Made by a program: the position numbers and the translations under genes
DNA from: JALJPB01 sp963933115
GTDB taxonomy: Bacteria > Pseudomonadota > Gammaproteobacteria > Enterobacterales > Alteromonadaceae
Direction of reading: 5' to 3'
DNA length: 64,000 nt
NCBI GenBank assembly: GCA_963933115.1
Contig: CAWVSL010000006.1
Location: 1-64,000, forward strand
The notes under the pieces: model-generated
Told to the model about the DNA's origin: nothing
Seen by the model: only the letters and a program-made list of their open reading frames with translations
Databases searched by the model: none
Part shown: piece by piece, positions 35,969 to 44,906 of the stretch
How the letters are laid out: each line of letters opens with the position of its first letter
How positions within the stretch are numbered: position 1 is the stretch's first letter

Positions 35969-36955
35969 TTAGCTAAATAATGTCACTAATACTGAATTTT
36001 GTGCCCACATTCTGTTTTCTGCTTCTTGAAAAGCTACTGACATTTCACTGTCAAATAATTTAGTCGTTATCTCTTGCTCTAAATGGGCGGGTTGGCAATG
36101 CATAACAATTTTAGCCCCTGTTTTTGCCATTAAATCATGGTTCACTTGATATGAAGCAAAAACTTCCAGCACTGCTTTTTTTTGTGCGGGGTCTTCATTA
36201 CCCATAGATATCCAGGTATCAGTATAAATTGCATCTTGCACACCAATAGCATCAATATCGTTAGTAAATATCAATTGCGCCCCGGACTTCTTTGCTAATG
36301 CTTTAGCTTTTTCAACCATTGAAATTTCAGCTTCATAGCCTTTAGGGGATATTAAAGTAAAATCAACACCTAATATTGACGCCATCAACATTAATGAATT
36401 AGAGACATTATTCCCGTCGCCAACATAAGCCAACTTCACTTGAGAGAGGTCATCTTTGCCTATTTTAATAAGGTTTTCAGTTAATGTAACAAAGTCAGCT
36501 AGCGCTTGGCATGGATGGTATAAATCACATAACGCATTAATAACAGGCACACTAGCATGCTCTGCTAATTGTTCAATTGATTGATGACTAAAAACTCGTG
36601 CAACAATGATATCAGCATAACACGATAAGTTTTTTGCATAATCACTTACTCGCTCACGTTCACCTAATTTACCATTTTGTTGACCTAAATACAGTGCGTG
36701 ACCGCCAAGTTTATTGATACCGATATCAAAACTGACGTGAGTTCTTAATGAGGGCTTTTCAAAGATCATCGCTACCGATTTTCCCGCTAGAACTTGGCTA
36801 TAATTTTCAGGATTTTTTTTGATTTTTATTGCCAGTTCAATTAAGGCTAATAATTGACTTTTAGTTAAGTCATCGTCAGCCAAAAAGTGATTAAATTGAT
36901 TCTTTTTTACCGGCAATAAGACATCTAACGTTTGTTCTGATTTATTTTCTAACAT
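35969..36955 (-). CDS. argF: Ornithine carbamoyltransferase
   Basis: 328 residues. The carbamoyl-phosphate site SLRTHVSFD near residue 71, HPCQALADF near 147 and DTWISMGNE near 251 identify the family. The ornithine-loop motif, usually HCLP, reads HCQPAHLEQEIT (near 285); either this is a lineage variant or it affects the substrate loop. The operon context supports the anabolic citrulline-forming role. No N-acetylornithine pathway (argF') signature was evident, and argE is present. Confidence 0.92.
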   Translation of the reverse strand: MLENKSEQTLDVLLPVKKNQFNHFLADDDLTKSQLLALIELAIKIKKNPENYSQVLAGKSVAMIFEKPSLRTHVSFDIGINKLGGHALYLGQQNGKLGERERVSDYAKNLSCYADIIVARVFSHQSIEQLAEHASVPVINALCDLYHPCQALADFVTLTENLIKIGKDDLSQVKLAYVGDGNNVSNSLMLMASILGVDFTLISPKGYEAEISMVEKAKALAKKSGAQLIFTNDIDAIGVQDAIYTDTWISMGNEDPAQKKAVLEVFASYQVNHDLMAKTGAKIVMHCQPAHLEQEITTKLFDSEMSVAFQEAENRMWAQNSVLVTLFS

Positions 36956-36998
36956 AATGCTTTCTCTAAATATTTTTTAAACAACAAGCTACTTTAAA

Positions 36999-37769
36999 TT
37001 AACAAGGTTGAATGCGAGTACCTATACATTCACCATTAAGTAAATCAACAATTTGCTCTGGCGATTGCCAACTGGCAACCGCGATACTTCGTCGTAATTG
37101 TCTAGCGGCTTGCAATGCCGCATTTACTTTAGCTATCATACCTCCAGCAATAACACCCGTATCAATCAGTGCATTAGCTTGTTCGCTATTTAAAGATTCT
37201 AAATATTGTCCTTCAGCATCTTTAACCCCATTAACATCGGTTAGTAGTAGTAAATCAGCATTGAGTAATTGGCAAATAATAACCGCAGCATCGTCAGCAT
37301 TTACATTCACTAGTTCACCATTGTCGAGTGAACCAATAGAAGAAATGATAGGGAAAAAATTAGTTTTTAATAAAATATCAATTAACTGACTACTTTGAGC
37401 TTTAGGGATACCAACCTGCCCTAGACCTTGGCCGCTTAATTGGCAAGACACCATATTACCATCGGTTAAGGCCAAACCTACCGCTGGAATTTTCATACTT
37501 ACCGCAGTAGCAACAATTGATTTATTTACCGTACCCGCCAATATGCCACTAATTAGAGGCATTTGTTCTTTAGGGGTTACTCTCAAACCATCTTTCTTTG
37601 TCGTGGTAAAGTTTGCTTGAGCCAACATTTCATCAACGACACAGCCACCACCGTGAACTAAAACAACTGCCTGCTCTTGTAATTGGCTAACAACTTTTAA
37701 TAGTTCAATTAAAGCAGAATCTTTTTCTAAAATGGCGCCACCAATTTTAATCACTAACGGTTTTTTCAC
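36999..37769 (-). CDS. argB: Acetylglutamate kinase
   Basis: 256 residues, the short enterobacterial-type ArgB. VIKIGGAILEKD, VLVHGGGCVVDEML and NVNADDAAVIICQLLNADLLLLTDVNGVKD mark the amino-acid-kinase fold and the glutamate and ATP sites. The N-terminal helix that makes ArgB arginine-sensitive in other bacteria is absent, so feedback probably acts on argA. It overlaps argC by 4 nt. Confidence 0.96.
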   Translation of the reverse strand: MKKPLVIKIGGAILEKDSALIELLKVVSQLQEQAVVLVHGGGCVVDEMLAQANFTTTKKDGLRVTPKEQMPLISGILAGTVNKSIVATAVSMKIPAVGLALTDGNMVSCQLSGQGLGQVGIPKAQSSQLIDILLKTNFFPIISSIGSLDNGELVNVNADDAAVIICQLLNADLLLLTDVNGVKDAEGQYLESLNSEQANALIDTGVIAGGMIAKVNAALQAARQLRRSIAVASWQSPEQIVDLLNGECIGTRIQPC

Positions 37770-38815
37770 AGCATATTTCCTTGGCTAATATTTGATGGTA
37801 GTAATGAATAATGGCTAACTAAGCCTAATGAAATATTAAAACACTGTAATGCTTGAGAAGAAGCCCCTTTAAGTAAGTTATCGATGGCACAACTAACAAC
37901 AACAACTTGTTTAGCTTCGTCAACTTGCCAATGCACATCAGCAAACGGTGTATGAGCAACATTGCCTATTTTTGGCCAAGCACCGACTAAACGAACCAGT
38001 GGCTTATCTTGATAAGCGTTATTGAACGCTTGATCAACGTCAATAGCAGTAACTCCAGGTTTTAATTGCAAAGTAACGGTGGCAAGTAATCCTCTTTTGT
38101 AAGGGGCAAGATGAGGGTTAAAAATAACCTGTGCATTGGCTTCTTGGCTTATTTCAGGCTGGTGTCTATGCTGTAAAATATTGTAAGGCGTTAAACTAAC
38201 TTCATTAAAATTAGTTGCTAATGAAGCGTTTCTTCCCGCACCAGTAACACCACTAATACCGTTAACAACAATTAATGTATTTTCAATGTGAAGATTATTT
38301 AAAGTGATAGGTTTTAACGCTAATAAACTTGCCGTTGGATAACAACCTGGAACGGCAATGATATCTTTATTAATAATATCAACAGCTTGCCATTCAGCTA
38401 AACCATATTGTGCGTTGGCAAGCGCTGTTTTATTTTGATGCTCAAAACCGTAATACATTGGATAGTCTTCTGGGGTTTTTAAACGAAAACCACCAGACAA
38501 ATCAAATACTTTAACACCTGAATCAACAAAAGCTTGGGCCCATTGAGCGCTAAACTCATGCGGAGTGGCAAAGAAAACAGCATCTAAGTTAGCCACTGAC
38601 GAGTTAAACCACTCTTGAGAAAAAGACTGCAGCTCAATGTCACAAATTCCCTGCCAGCGGCCATGTAACTCGCTAAAGTTTTTACCACCAGAAATACTAT
38701 TTTCTGACACAACAAGATGTTCTATTGAAACTTTATCGTGTTGGCATAAAAGACCCACCAACTCAGCTCCGGCATAACCACTTGCGCCAATTACAGCAAC
38801 TTTTTTCATCTCCAT
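37766..38815 (-). CDS. argC: N-acetyl-gamma-glutamyl-phosphate reductase
   Basis: About 349 residues. The Rossmann motif GASGYAGAELVGLL near the start and the catalytic cysteine in VPGCYPTAS near 155 are present. I place the start at 38815 (MEMKKVAVIG): AGAGG at 38824-38828 gives 8-nt spacing. The longer frame from 38836 would overlap the ARG box. First gene of argC-B-F-G-H(A)-A. Confidence 0.96.
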   Translation of the reverse strand: MEMKKVAVIGASGYAGAELVGLLCQHDKVSIEHLVVSENSISGGKNFSELHGRWQGICDIELQSFSQEWFNSSVANLDAVFFATPHEFSAQWAQAFVDSGVKVFDLSGGFRLKTPEDYPMYYGFEHQNKTALANAQYGLAEWQAVDIINKDIIAVPGCYPTASLLALKPITLNNLHIENTLIVVNGISGVTGAGRNASLATNFNEVSLTPYNILQHRHQPEISQEANAQVIFNPHLAPYKRGLLATVTLQLKPGVTAIDVDQAFNNAYQDKPLVRLVGAWPKIGNVAHTPFADVHWQVDEAKQVVVVSCAIDNLLKGASSQALQCFNISLGLVSHYSLLPSNISQGNML

Positions 38816-38829
38816 AAAACAAACCTCTA

Positions 38830-38847
38830 AATGCAATTTTATTCAAA
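38830..38847 (-). promoter_or_regulatory. Putative ARG box (ArgR operator)
   Basis: TGCAATTTTATTCA (38832-38845) matches the ArgR consensus TGAATWWWWATTCA at 12 of 14 positions. It sits just upstream of the argC ribosome binding site in the argC-argE divergent region. ARG boxes usually occur as pairs; a convincing second box was not found. Confidence 0.5.
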
Positions 38848-39001
38848 TTATCACGAAATAACCTGGGTATATCGTTCAATACTAGTAAATTTAAACTGGT
38901 AAATTCACTGCTAATGACAAAAAAAAGAACAATCCATACCTATTGTCTTCGCTTTAATTTAACCTTTATCATTTTAAAGTAGCCTTATTAAAGTAGCTTA
39001 T

Positions 39002-39018
39002 TTACACTGTAAGTGTAA
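39002..39018. promoter_or_regulatory. Perfect 17-bp dyad in the argC-argE region
   Basis: TTACACT, GTA, AGTGTAA. This looks like a dimeric repressor site but does not fit the ArgR consensus. The cognate regulator is unknown. Confidence 0.4.
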
Positions 39019-39032
39019 GATACCACTAAGCG

Positions 39033-39080
39033 GGTATTTATGCGACTATTTAGCATAAATACCTACATTGTTTTTTAATC
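39033..39080 (+). terminator. Terminator-like hairpin in the argE leader
   Basis: Perfect 11-bp arms GGTATTTATGC (39033-39043) and GCATAAATACC (39053-39063) around a 9-nt loop. After 7 nt comes TTTTTT. It ends about 20 bp before the argE start, so it could act as an attenuator; the gap before the T tract weakens it as a terminator. Confidence 0.45.
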
Positions 39081-39099
39081 TATTTTTTTGGACTGATAA

Positions 39100-40248
39100 A
39101 TGAACAAATTACCTAACTTTACTAATGCACTAAAACAACTTATTGCCAGTACTTCGATCAGTTCAACCCACCCTAATTGGGACCAAGGAAATAAAGAAGT
39201 GATCACTATATTAGCCACTTGGTTTGAGCAATTAGGTTTTAAAGTTAAAATTCAACCGGTTCCCAATACTAACAATAAATATAATATGTTAGCCAAACTT
39301 GGTTCTGGTAATGGTGGTTTGTTGTTAGCCGGGCATAGCGATACGGTTCCTTTCGATGAAAACAGCTGGTTGTCTGACCCACATAAAGTATTGGAACAAG
39401 ATAATAAATTCTTTGGATTAGGTACCTGTGATATGAAAGGCTTCTTTGCTTTTATCTTACAAGCTTGCAAAAAGTTAGATAAGAACTCATTAACTAAACC
39501 ATTATATATACTTGCTACCGCAGATGAAGAGACAACTATGGCAGGTGCAAGGTTTTTTGCTAATAGCGAAGAAATTAAACCTGATGTCGCCATTATTGGT
39601 GAACCAACAAATTTAGTACCTGTGATCATGCACAAAGGTCATATGTCACATCGCATTAGTGTTCAAGGTAAATCTGGTCATTCAAGCAAACCTAACCTCG
39701 GTGTTAATGCCATTGAAATAATGTATCAAGTAATCGGTCAATTACTGGCATTAAAAGAAAAGCTGGCCATAAATTTTACTAATCAAGCATTTGATGTAAT
39801 TGCTCCAACCTTAAACTTAGGAGCAATAAAAGGTGGTGATAATTCAAATCGTATCTGTGGCCATTGTTATTTAGATATTGATATGCGTTCTTTACCCGGT
39901 ATGACTGATGATGAATTAATTACACTGTTGAGTGAGGCACTAAAACCTTTAGCAGAAAAATACCCTACTCGCATTAGTTTCGAGGAATTGTATCCAAGCT
40001 CCCCAAGCTTTGAAGAAAACCCCTCAAGTGAATTAGTCACCATTGCTGAAGAAATAAGTGGCCATAGTTGCTGTGCAGTGAACTACGCCACTGAAGCACC
40101 ATTTATTCAACAACTCGGTTGTCAAACGATAGTAATGGGACCCGGTTCAATCGATCAAGCACATCAACCTAATGAGTTTTTGGCTTTTTCTGAGATCAAT
40201 AAAACAGACCATATGTTAGTGAAAATGATTCAACATTATTGTTTCTAA
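39100..40248 (+). CDS. argE: Acetylornithine deacetylase
   Basis: 382 residues of the M20 family. Metal and catalytic motifs: LLLAGHSDTVPFD near 79, LGTCDMKGFFAF near 110, ATADEETTMAG near 142 (catalytic Glu), IIGEPTNL near 166, and a C-terminal His in SIDQAHQPNEF near 352. It makes ornithine and acetate from N-acetylornithine, so this strain uses the linear arginine pathway and needs a dedicated acetylglutamate synthase. Divergent from argCBFGH(A). Confidence 0.95.
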   Translation: MNKLPNFTNALKQLIASTSISSTHPNWDQGNKEVITILATWFEQLGFKVKIQPVPNTNNKYNMLAKLGSGNGGLLLAGHSDTVPFDENSWLSDPHKVLEQDNKFFGLGTCDMKGFFAFILQACKKLDKNSLTKPLYILATADEETTMAGARFFANSEEIKPDVAIIGEPTNLVPVIMHKGHMSHRISVQGKSGHSSKPNLGVNAIEIMYQVIGQLLALKEKLAINFTNQAFDVIAPTLNLGAIKGGDNSNRICGHCYLDIDMRSLPGMTDDELITLLSEALKPLAEKYPTRISFEELYPSSPSFEENPSSELVTIAEEISGHSCCAVNYATEAPFIQQLGCQTIVMGPGSIDQAHQPNEFLAFSEINKTDHMLVKMIQHYCF

Positions 40249-40328
40249 ATAAGTAAATATTAGCTCAAGAAAGAAATAATCAATTCAGTGTAGGCAGTAA
40301 TAGTACAATTATTGGTGGAAGTGCTCTG

Positions 40329-41738
40329 TTATTTACTACTTTTATTCCATAATTTTTGATTGCTTTTATTTGTGAAAAATTCATATGGATACCAACATTG
40401 AGGTAATAAACCTTCCCTTTGTCGTTCTTGATAATTTGAAGCTAAAAGTCCTAATGTTTCATTAAGTCGATCTTTTGAGATTGAAATTGACCTTTTAGCT
40501 GTCTCAGTAAAGTAAAAGTTTTTACTTTTATTAATAACAATATTTTGACCAAAACTAATAAAAACTAATTTGCGCGTCACAATTCGACATAGAGGCTGAT
40601 GAGGGTCTATAGGATAAAGCTGATTAACAATAGCGTATTCATTACTTTCTTTTTGATTCACTTCTTTATCGACACAAAGGTAGGTAATACCATAGCCCTG
40701 AGGAAATATCCCAGTAATTTTATAAAGAGCATCAACAACTATCTGACTACATCTACCTGCATCGGCATTTCGGTTAAGTAGTTGAAAAACTTTTGGCAGT
40801 AACTTGTAATCATAATACTTTTTTGTTGAGAGGATTATTGATGTATATATTTGTGGTACTTTTAATAAATTTCCACTACCTAACTTAGGGTTTATGCTAC
40901 TTTTAAGTAACCGTTTTATAAATACTAATTTAGCATCTGCTCTTCTATTAAATTTATCGTTCTCCTCTTTTGAAGAGCCAATGTAATCAGCCCTACCTAT
41001 TCCGTTAACAAGATAATTAAGTGTTTCACGGTAATTAATTTGTAATAATTTTTTGCGATCAGCTTTATCTAGGCTGCGATAGGGATCTAACACGCCAGAC
41101 TTACCCAGTAAAATTAATCGGGCATCCGGATGAAAATGACCAATATCTTGGATAATGGCAGCCATCACTAAAGGAACTTTCACCTGATGAATAAAGCGGC
41201 TGTATCCTTGAGGGTCAAGGCTAGCAAATTCTCTGTAACGCGCCGGAGGAATATTTTCTAGAAAAGGACTAATATAGGGGTCTTCAATGTTATTATCAAT
41301 GCACAATCGGTCCAATAAGCGTAAACAAAGTACCGCTTTATATATCGGCTTATTAATCTCATTTATAGCAGCAACACTACTCCCTTCAGTAGGACTTAAT
41401 AGGGCAATAGTTCCCAGAAGATGAGCGGATCTTCGATTACACTCATTGATATCTTCTGATTCAGCTAAGTCAATAACTTCTAGGCATATGTCTAATAGAT
41501 GAGTGTGACGTTTGAGCCGCTCTGATCTGAGTTGTTGTTCAAAAAGTTCCAGTTCTTTTTGTGAACCAGCAATATTTTTTAACTGACTAACTTTATCATT
41601 CACTGCATGGCATTCTTGATAATATGATACCGCACGGTCAAGTACTGAATATTTAATGGGGTTACGATCAAAAGTTCTATCTAATAAGGATATAACCTGA
41701 CGGGTAAAATGTGTTTGATGTAAAACTTTGCTCGGCAT
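40329..41738 (-). CDS. Degenerate HD-GYP-like protein
   Basis: 469 residues, soluble. An N-terminal helical region (about 1-180) is followed by a stretch with the outline of an HD-GYP phosphodiesterase: IIQDIGHFHPDARLILLGKSGVLDP at 195-219 in place of HDIGK..P..IL.K.G.L, then LLQINYRETLNYL where the family has an H-P, and a C-terminal QIYTSIILSTKKYYDYKLLPKVFQLL..ITGIFPQGYGITYL resembling the GYP-domain end. The HD histidine is Gln (197) and the second-motif His is Asn, so metal binding and c-di-GMP hydrolysis are unlikely. It could be a binding or scaffold protein. The alignment is by eye. Monocistronic between argE and metL. Confidence 0.6.
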   Translation of the reverse strand: MPSKVLHQTHFTRQVISLLDRTFDRNPIKYSVLDRAVSYYQECHAVNDKVSQLKNIAGSQKELELFEQQLRSERLKRHTHLLDICLEVIDLAESEDINECNRRSAHLLGTIALLSPTEGSSVAAINEINKPIYKAVLCLRLLDRLCIDNNIEDPYISPFLENIPPARYREFASLDPQGYSRFIHQVKVPLVMAAIIQDIGHFHPDARLILLGKSGVLDPYRSLDKADRKKLLQINYRETLNYLVNGIGRADYIGSSKEENDKFNRRADAKLVFIKRLLKSSINPKLGSGNLLKVPQIYTSIILSTKKYYDYKLLPKVFQLLNRNADAGRCSQIVVDALYKITGIFPQGYGITYLCVDKEVNQKESNEYAIVNQLYPIDPHQPLCRIVTRKLVFISFGQNIVINKSKNFYFTETAKRSISISKDRLNETLGLLASNYQERQREGLLPQCWYPYEFFTNKSNQKLWNKSSK

Positions 41739-42351
41739 TAGTTAACTCACAGTAACTTATTGCATTAAAACACTATCTTCATGCTAAATAAATACGATCA
41801 TTGAACAAGAATTTATTGCTTTAGGCAAAAGTAAAAAATAACCTTTATAAGAATACATATATAAATTATATACGCTTTGGGAGCTTACTAAACATAGCTG
41901 AGCTGTAATTATTTACTTTAGGTGAGTAAAATTCCTGAGGTAAACAGGGCTCATCAGTTAATTGAGTCTTGCTAGCCATCTAAAAGTGGAAATCATTAGC
42001 TCCTATACATTTGGTAACTTAACCTGTTCCATGTCAATGCTGATGACGACCCTTTAACCGGTCATTGCATCATATTCTAACCCTGTAAAATTGACCTACT
42101 AATTCTAGGAAGTAAAATATTGGTTAACATTTTATTAACTTTACGTTTTTAAGTTAATAAAATCAACTAGTAAGTTTAACGCTTATCGATATGAATCAGG
42201 ATCTACTTATCAGATAGATCAATATTATCCAATGAGCATAATACCTAAAGTATCCATATCATTAGGTGCCGAAGTAACATAATACCTGGATATTATTATT
42301 CATTTAGCTTAACAATTAAATCACTTAACTTGCTAGTTTGGCTATATCTGA
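41739..42351. other. Intergenic region, no gene seen
   Basis: About 610 bp of AT-rich sequence between the metL stop and the start of the HD-GYP-like gene. I saw only weak dyads and no supported coding frame, RNA gene or clear terminator. Confidence 0.4.
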
Positions 42352-44820
42352 TTAATTAATGCCTTTAATTTTAACTTGAATGTTTTTATTGATTACATGT
42401 TGGCAAATTTTCACCAAATCAGAATGTAAACCACCGGCAGTAACATCTCTTCCAGCACCAGGACCGCGAATAATCAATGGATTATCTTGATACCAATCAC
42501 TTTTAATTTTAAAAATATTGTCACAAGGAGTCAGATTAGCAAAGGCGTCATCATCAGTTAAGACTTCCAGGCCAACTTGCGCACTGAGTTTATTAGTACC
42601 ATCGGTTGCTACACAAAAACGCGCAATATAACGAATGCAGGCGTTTTTATTTTGAGCTTGACTAAGTTGTTGAGCAAAAAAGTCATTAAGTTCTCCACAG
42701 CGTTTTAAAAACTCTTTTGTTGATATACCCTGCAGTTCCTCAGGGACTAAGTTATGGCAGTGGATATCTTCCAAAGATAAAGTAAAACCAGCCATCCGAG
42801 CTAAAATGAGTAATTTACGTTGCACATCACGTCCTGAAAGATCTTCACGGGGATCAGGTTCGGTTATGCCTTGTGATAGAGCATCTAACATTAATTCTGA
42901 AAAAGGTTGGGTACCGTCATAGAGTTCAAATAACCAGGATAAGGTACCTGAAAAAATGCCTGATATCTCAGTAATTTTATCGCCACTTTGTAATAAATCA
43001 TCAATGGCATAATTAATGGGTAAACCTGCTCCAACCGTAGTATTACCTAGCCACAAACTGTGGTTTAATTTTGCGGTATCAATAAGATAATTATAGTGTG
43101 CTGAAGAAGATGATGCCGCCCACTTATTAGCACCAATCACGTGGATACCCTGTTTAAAAAAGTCGCCATAAAGCAGGCTAAAGCTTTCACTTGGTGTAAT
43201 ATCTACAACGATTAATTCGTCATAAGGATGGTTTGCCAACCAAGCTAGTAATTCAGTATTAGTATAGTCCTGCGCATTATTGTTAAATTCAGCTAATGCA
43301 TTATTTATATCTAAACCATCGGTATTTATAAGTGCCTTTTTAGAGCTAACCAGACCAACTAAATGTAAATTTTCCAAAGAAGGAACGGTGGATAGTTGTT
43401 TCGGTAATAGCTCAAGAAAACGTTGGCCTATATTCCCTAAACCTACAACCACAAGACCGATATGTCGAGCATCCTTAGTCATGTCATGATGAACGTTATT
43501 AAGTAATTCACTAGTACAGGCTTCAGACAACACCGCAATTAAGCTGTGGCCGTTTTCTGAGTTCACCAGTTTGAGTGGTTGAGTTGATTTTAACGCCCTT
43601 TTGAAACGCGCTTTGATATTGCGGTGCTGACACACTTTATGGCCAACAGTAGCAATAATAGATACTGGCTTAAAATCAACCTTAGCATCATGACATCCAA
43701 GCCATTGATTTACATCTTTTTGTTGTGCTTGATCGATAACAATGAAACCTTGGTTATTATCAGCACATATCACTGAAAACTCTCTACTCGCCTGTTCACC
43801 AGACTCGCCCTTGAAACTATTCGATTGCGCTAACAACAAATTGTTTAAATAAGTCACCGACAGTTCTTGTTTGGCAATTTGACCAAAATTACCAATTTCA
43901 GTACCACTAACTTCACTAGCAAAACTACTAGCAACATGTAAATGTGTACGGCATTGACTTGCTGGATCAATTAATGGCTTTAACGTTTTAGCATGTAAAA
44001 TAGGATTACCTAAACGGCCTAATTCTAATGCGACACCATTCGCCAAGCGATGAAGTTTTCTTGCCGTTGGCACCACTCGGGGATCGGCACTATAAATACC
44101 ATCAACATCAGTCCAAAGTGTTACATTTGAAGCGCCAACTAAAGAAGCGATAATGGTTGCTGAATAATCACTGCCATTACGGCCTAGAGTACAAGTCTTG
44201 CCTTGTTCGTCTTTGCTAATATATCCAGTTATTACTGCAAGCTTATTATTAATTAGTTGTTCTTTTAGCTTTTCCGAACTTATTTTACTATTTACATTAC
44301 AGTTATGATCATTATCAATAACTAAAGTTTGACGAGAATCAATGACGATACTTGGACAAAGCCGTTCAGTTAATACTGCTGACAATAACCTTGCTGACCA
44401 TAATTCACCAAATGATAAAATATCATTATAATGGGTATCAATATCTAAACCTAACCAACTGGTTAATTGCTTAATATCTAGTTTTAATAAGGTAGATAGC
44501 AACGATGCGCCATTAACGCTCAGCAACTTTTCAATCATGACAAGTTGATCAGTTTGCAAATATGTAATGGCATCAGCTAATTCTTCACCTGTTTCATTTG
44601 CTAATGCCAAAATATTCAATAGATTATCCGTCGTTTTCCCATTGGCCGACACGACGATCAAGTCATTTAACTGACAATTAGTGCGAATAATATCAACAAC
44701 ACGCTCAATACACTGATGGTTAGCTAAACTACTCCCACCAAATTTATGTACATGAATAGCATGTTTACTCAGCTTATTTTCGACTCCACTAAGTTGTAGA
44801 ACATTAACTGTCTGGCTCAT
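42352..44820 (-). CDS. metL: Aspartokinase II / homoserine dehydrogenase II
   Basis: 822 residues. The N-terminal aspartokinase (VHKFGGSSLAN near 27; TLGRNGSDYSATIIASL near 217) is followed by a degenerate ACT-type linker and a C-terminal homoserine dehydrogenase (VVGLGNIGQRFLELL near 465; GANKWAASS; AGLPINYAIDDLLQSGDKITEISGIFSGTLSWLF; GITEPDPREDLSGRDVQRK). It catalyses two steps from aspartate to homoserine. metL rather than thrA is chosen because it directly follows metB and faces metJ. Expected to be MetJ-repressed. Confidence 0.93.
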   Translation of the reverse strand: MSQTVNVLQLSGVENKLSKHAIHVHKFGGSSLANHQCIERVVDIIRTNCQLNDLIVVSANGKTTDNLLNILALANETGEELADAITYLQTDQLVMIEKLLSVNGASLLSTLLKLDIKQLTSWLGLDIDTHYNDILSFGELWSARLLSAVLTERLCPSIVIDSRQTLVIDNDHNCNVNSKISSEKLKEQLINNKLAVITGYISKDEQGKTCTLGRNGSDYSATIIASLVGASNVTLWTDVDGIYSADPRVVPTARKLHRLANGVALELGRLGNPILHAKTLKPLIDPASQCRTHLHVASSFASEVSGTEIGNFGQIAKQELSVTYLNNLLLAQSNSFKGESGEQASREFSVICADNNQGFIVIDQAQQKDVNQWLGCHDAKVDFKPVSIIATVGHKVCQHRNIKARFKRALKSTQPLKLVNSENGHSLIAVLSEACTSELLNNVHHDMTKDARHIGLVVVGLGNIGQRFLELLPKQLSTVPSLENLHLVGLVSSKKALINTDGLDINNALAEFNNNAQDYTNTELLAWLANHPYDELIVVDITPSESFSLLYGDFFKQGIHVIGANKWAASSSSAHYNYLIDTAKLNHSLWLGNTTVGAGLPINYAIDDLLQSGDKITEISGIFSGTLSWLFELYDGTQPFSELMLDALSQGITEPDPREDLSGRDVQRKLLILARMAGFTLSLEDIHCHNLVPEELQGISTKEFLKRCGELNDFFAQQLSQAQNKNACIRYIARFCVATDGTNKLSAQVGLEVLTDDDAFANLTPCDNIFKIKSDWYQDNPLIIRGPGAGRDVTAGGLHSDLVKICQHVINKNIQVKIKGIN

Positions 44821-44906
44821 ATTTTTCTCTACTAAGGGTGTTTTTATTACATAATAATAATCAGGGAGTCAGTGTTATTTAAGTTGGTATTAACTAATTT
44901 AAATGT

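Noticed and set aside
39102..39635. Minus-strand open frame inside argE
   Set aside because: Fully antisense to a conserved metallopeptidase gene.
42020..42080. Imperfect dyad TGATGACGACC/GGTCATTGCATCA in the metL-HD-GYP gap
   Set aside because: Several mismatches, no T tract, and no match to met boxes.
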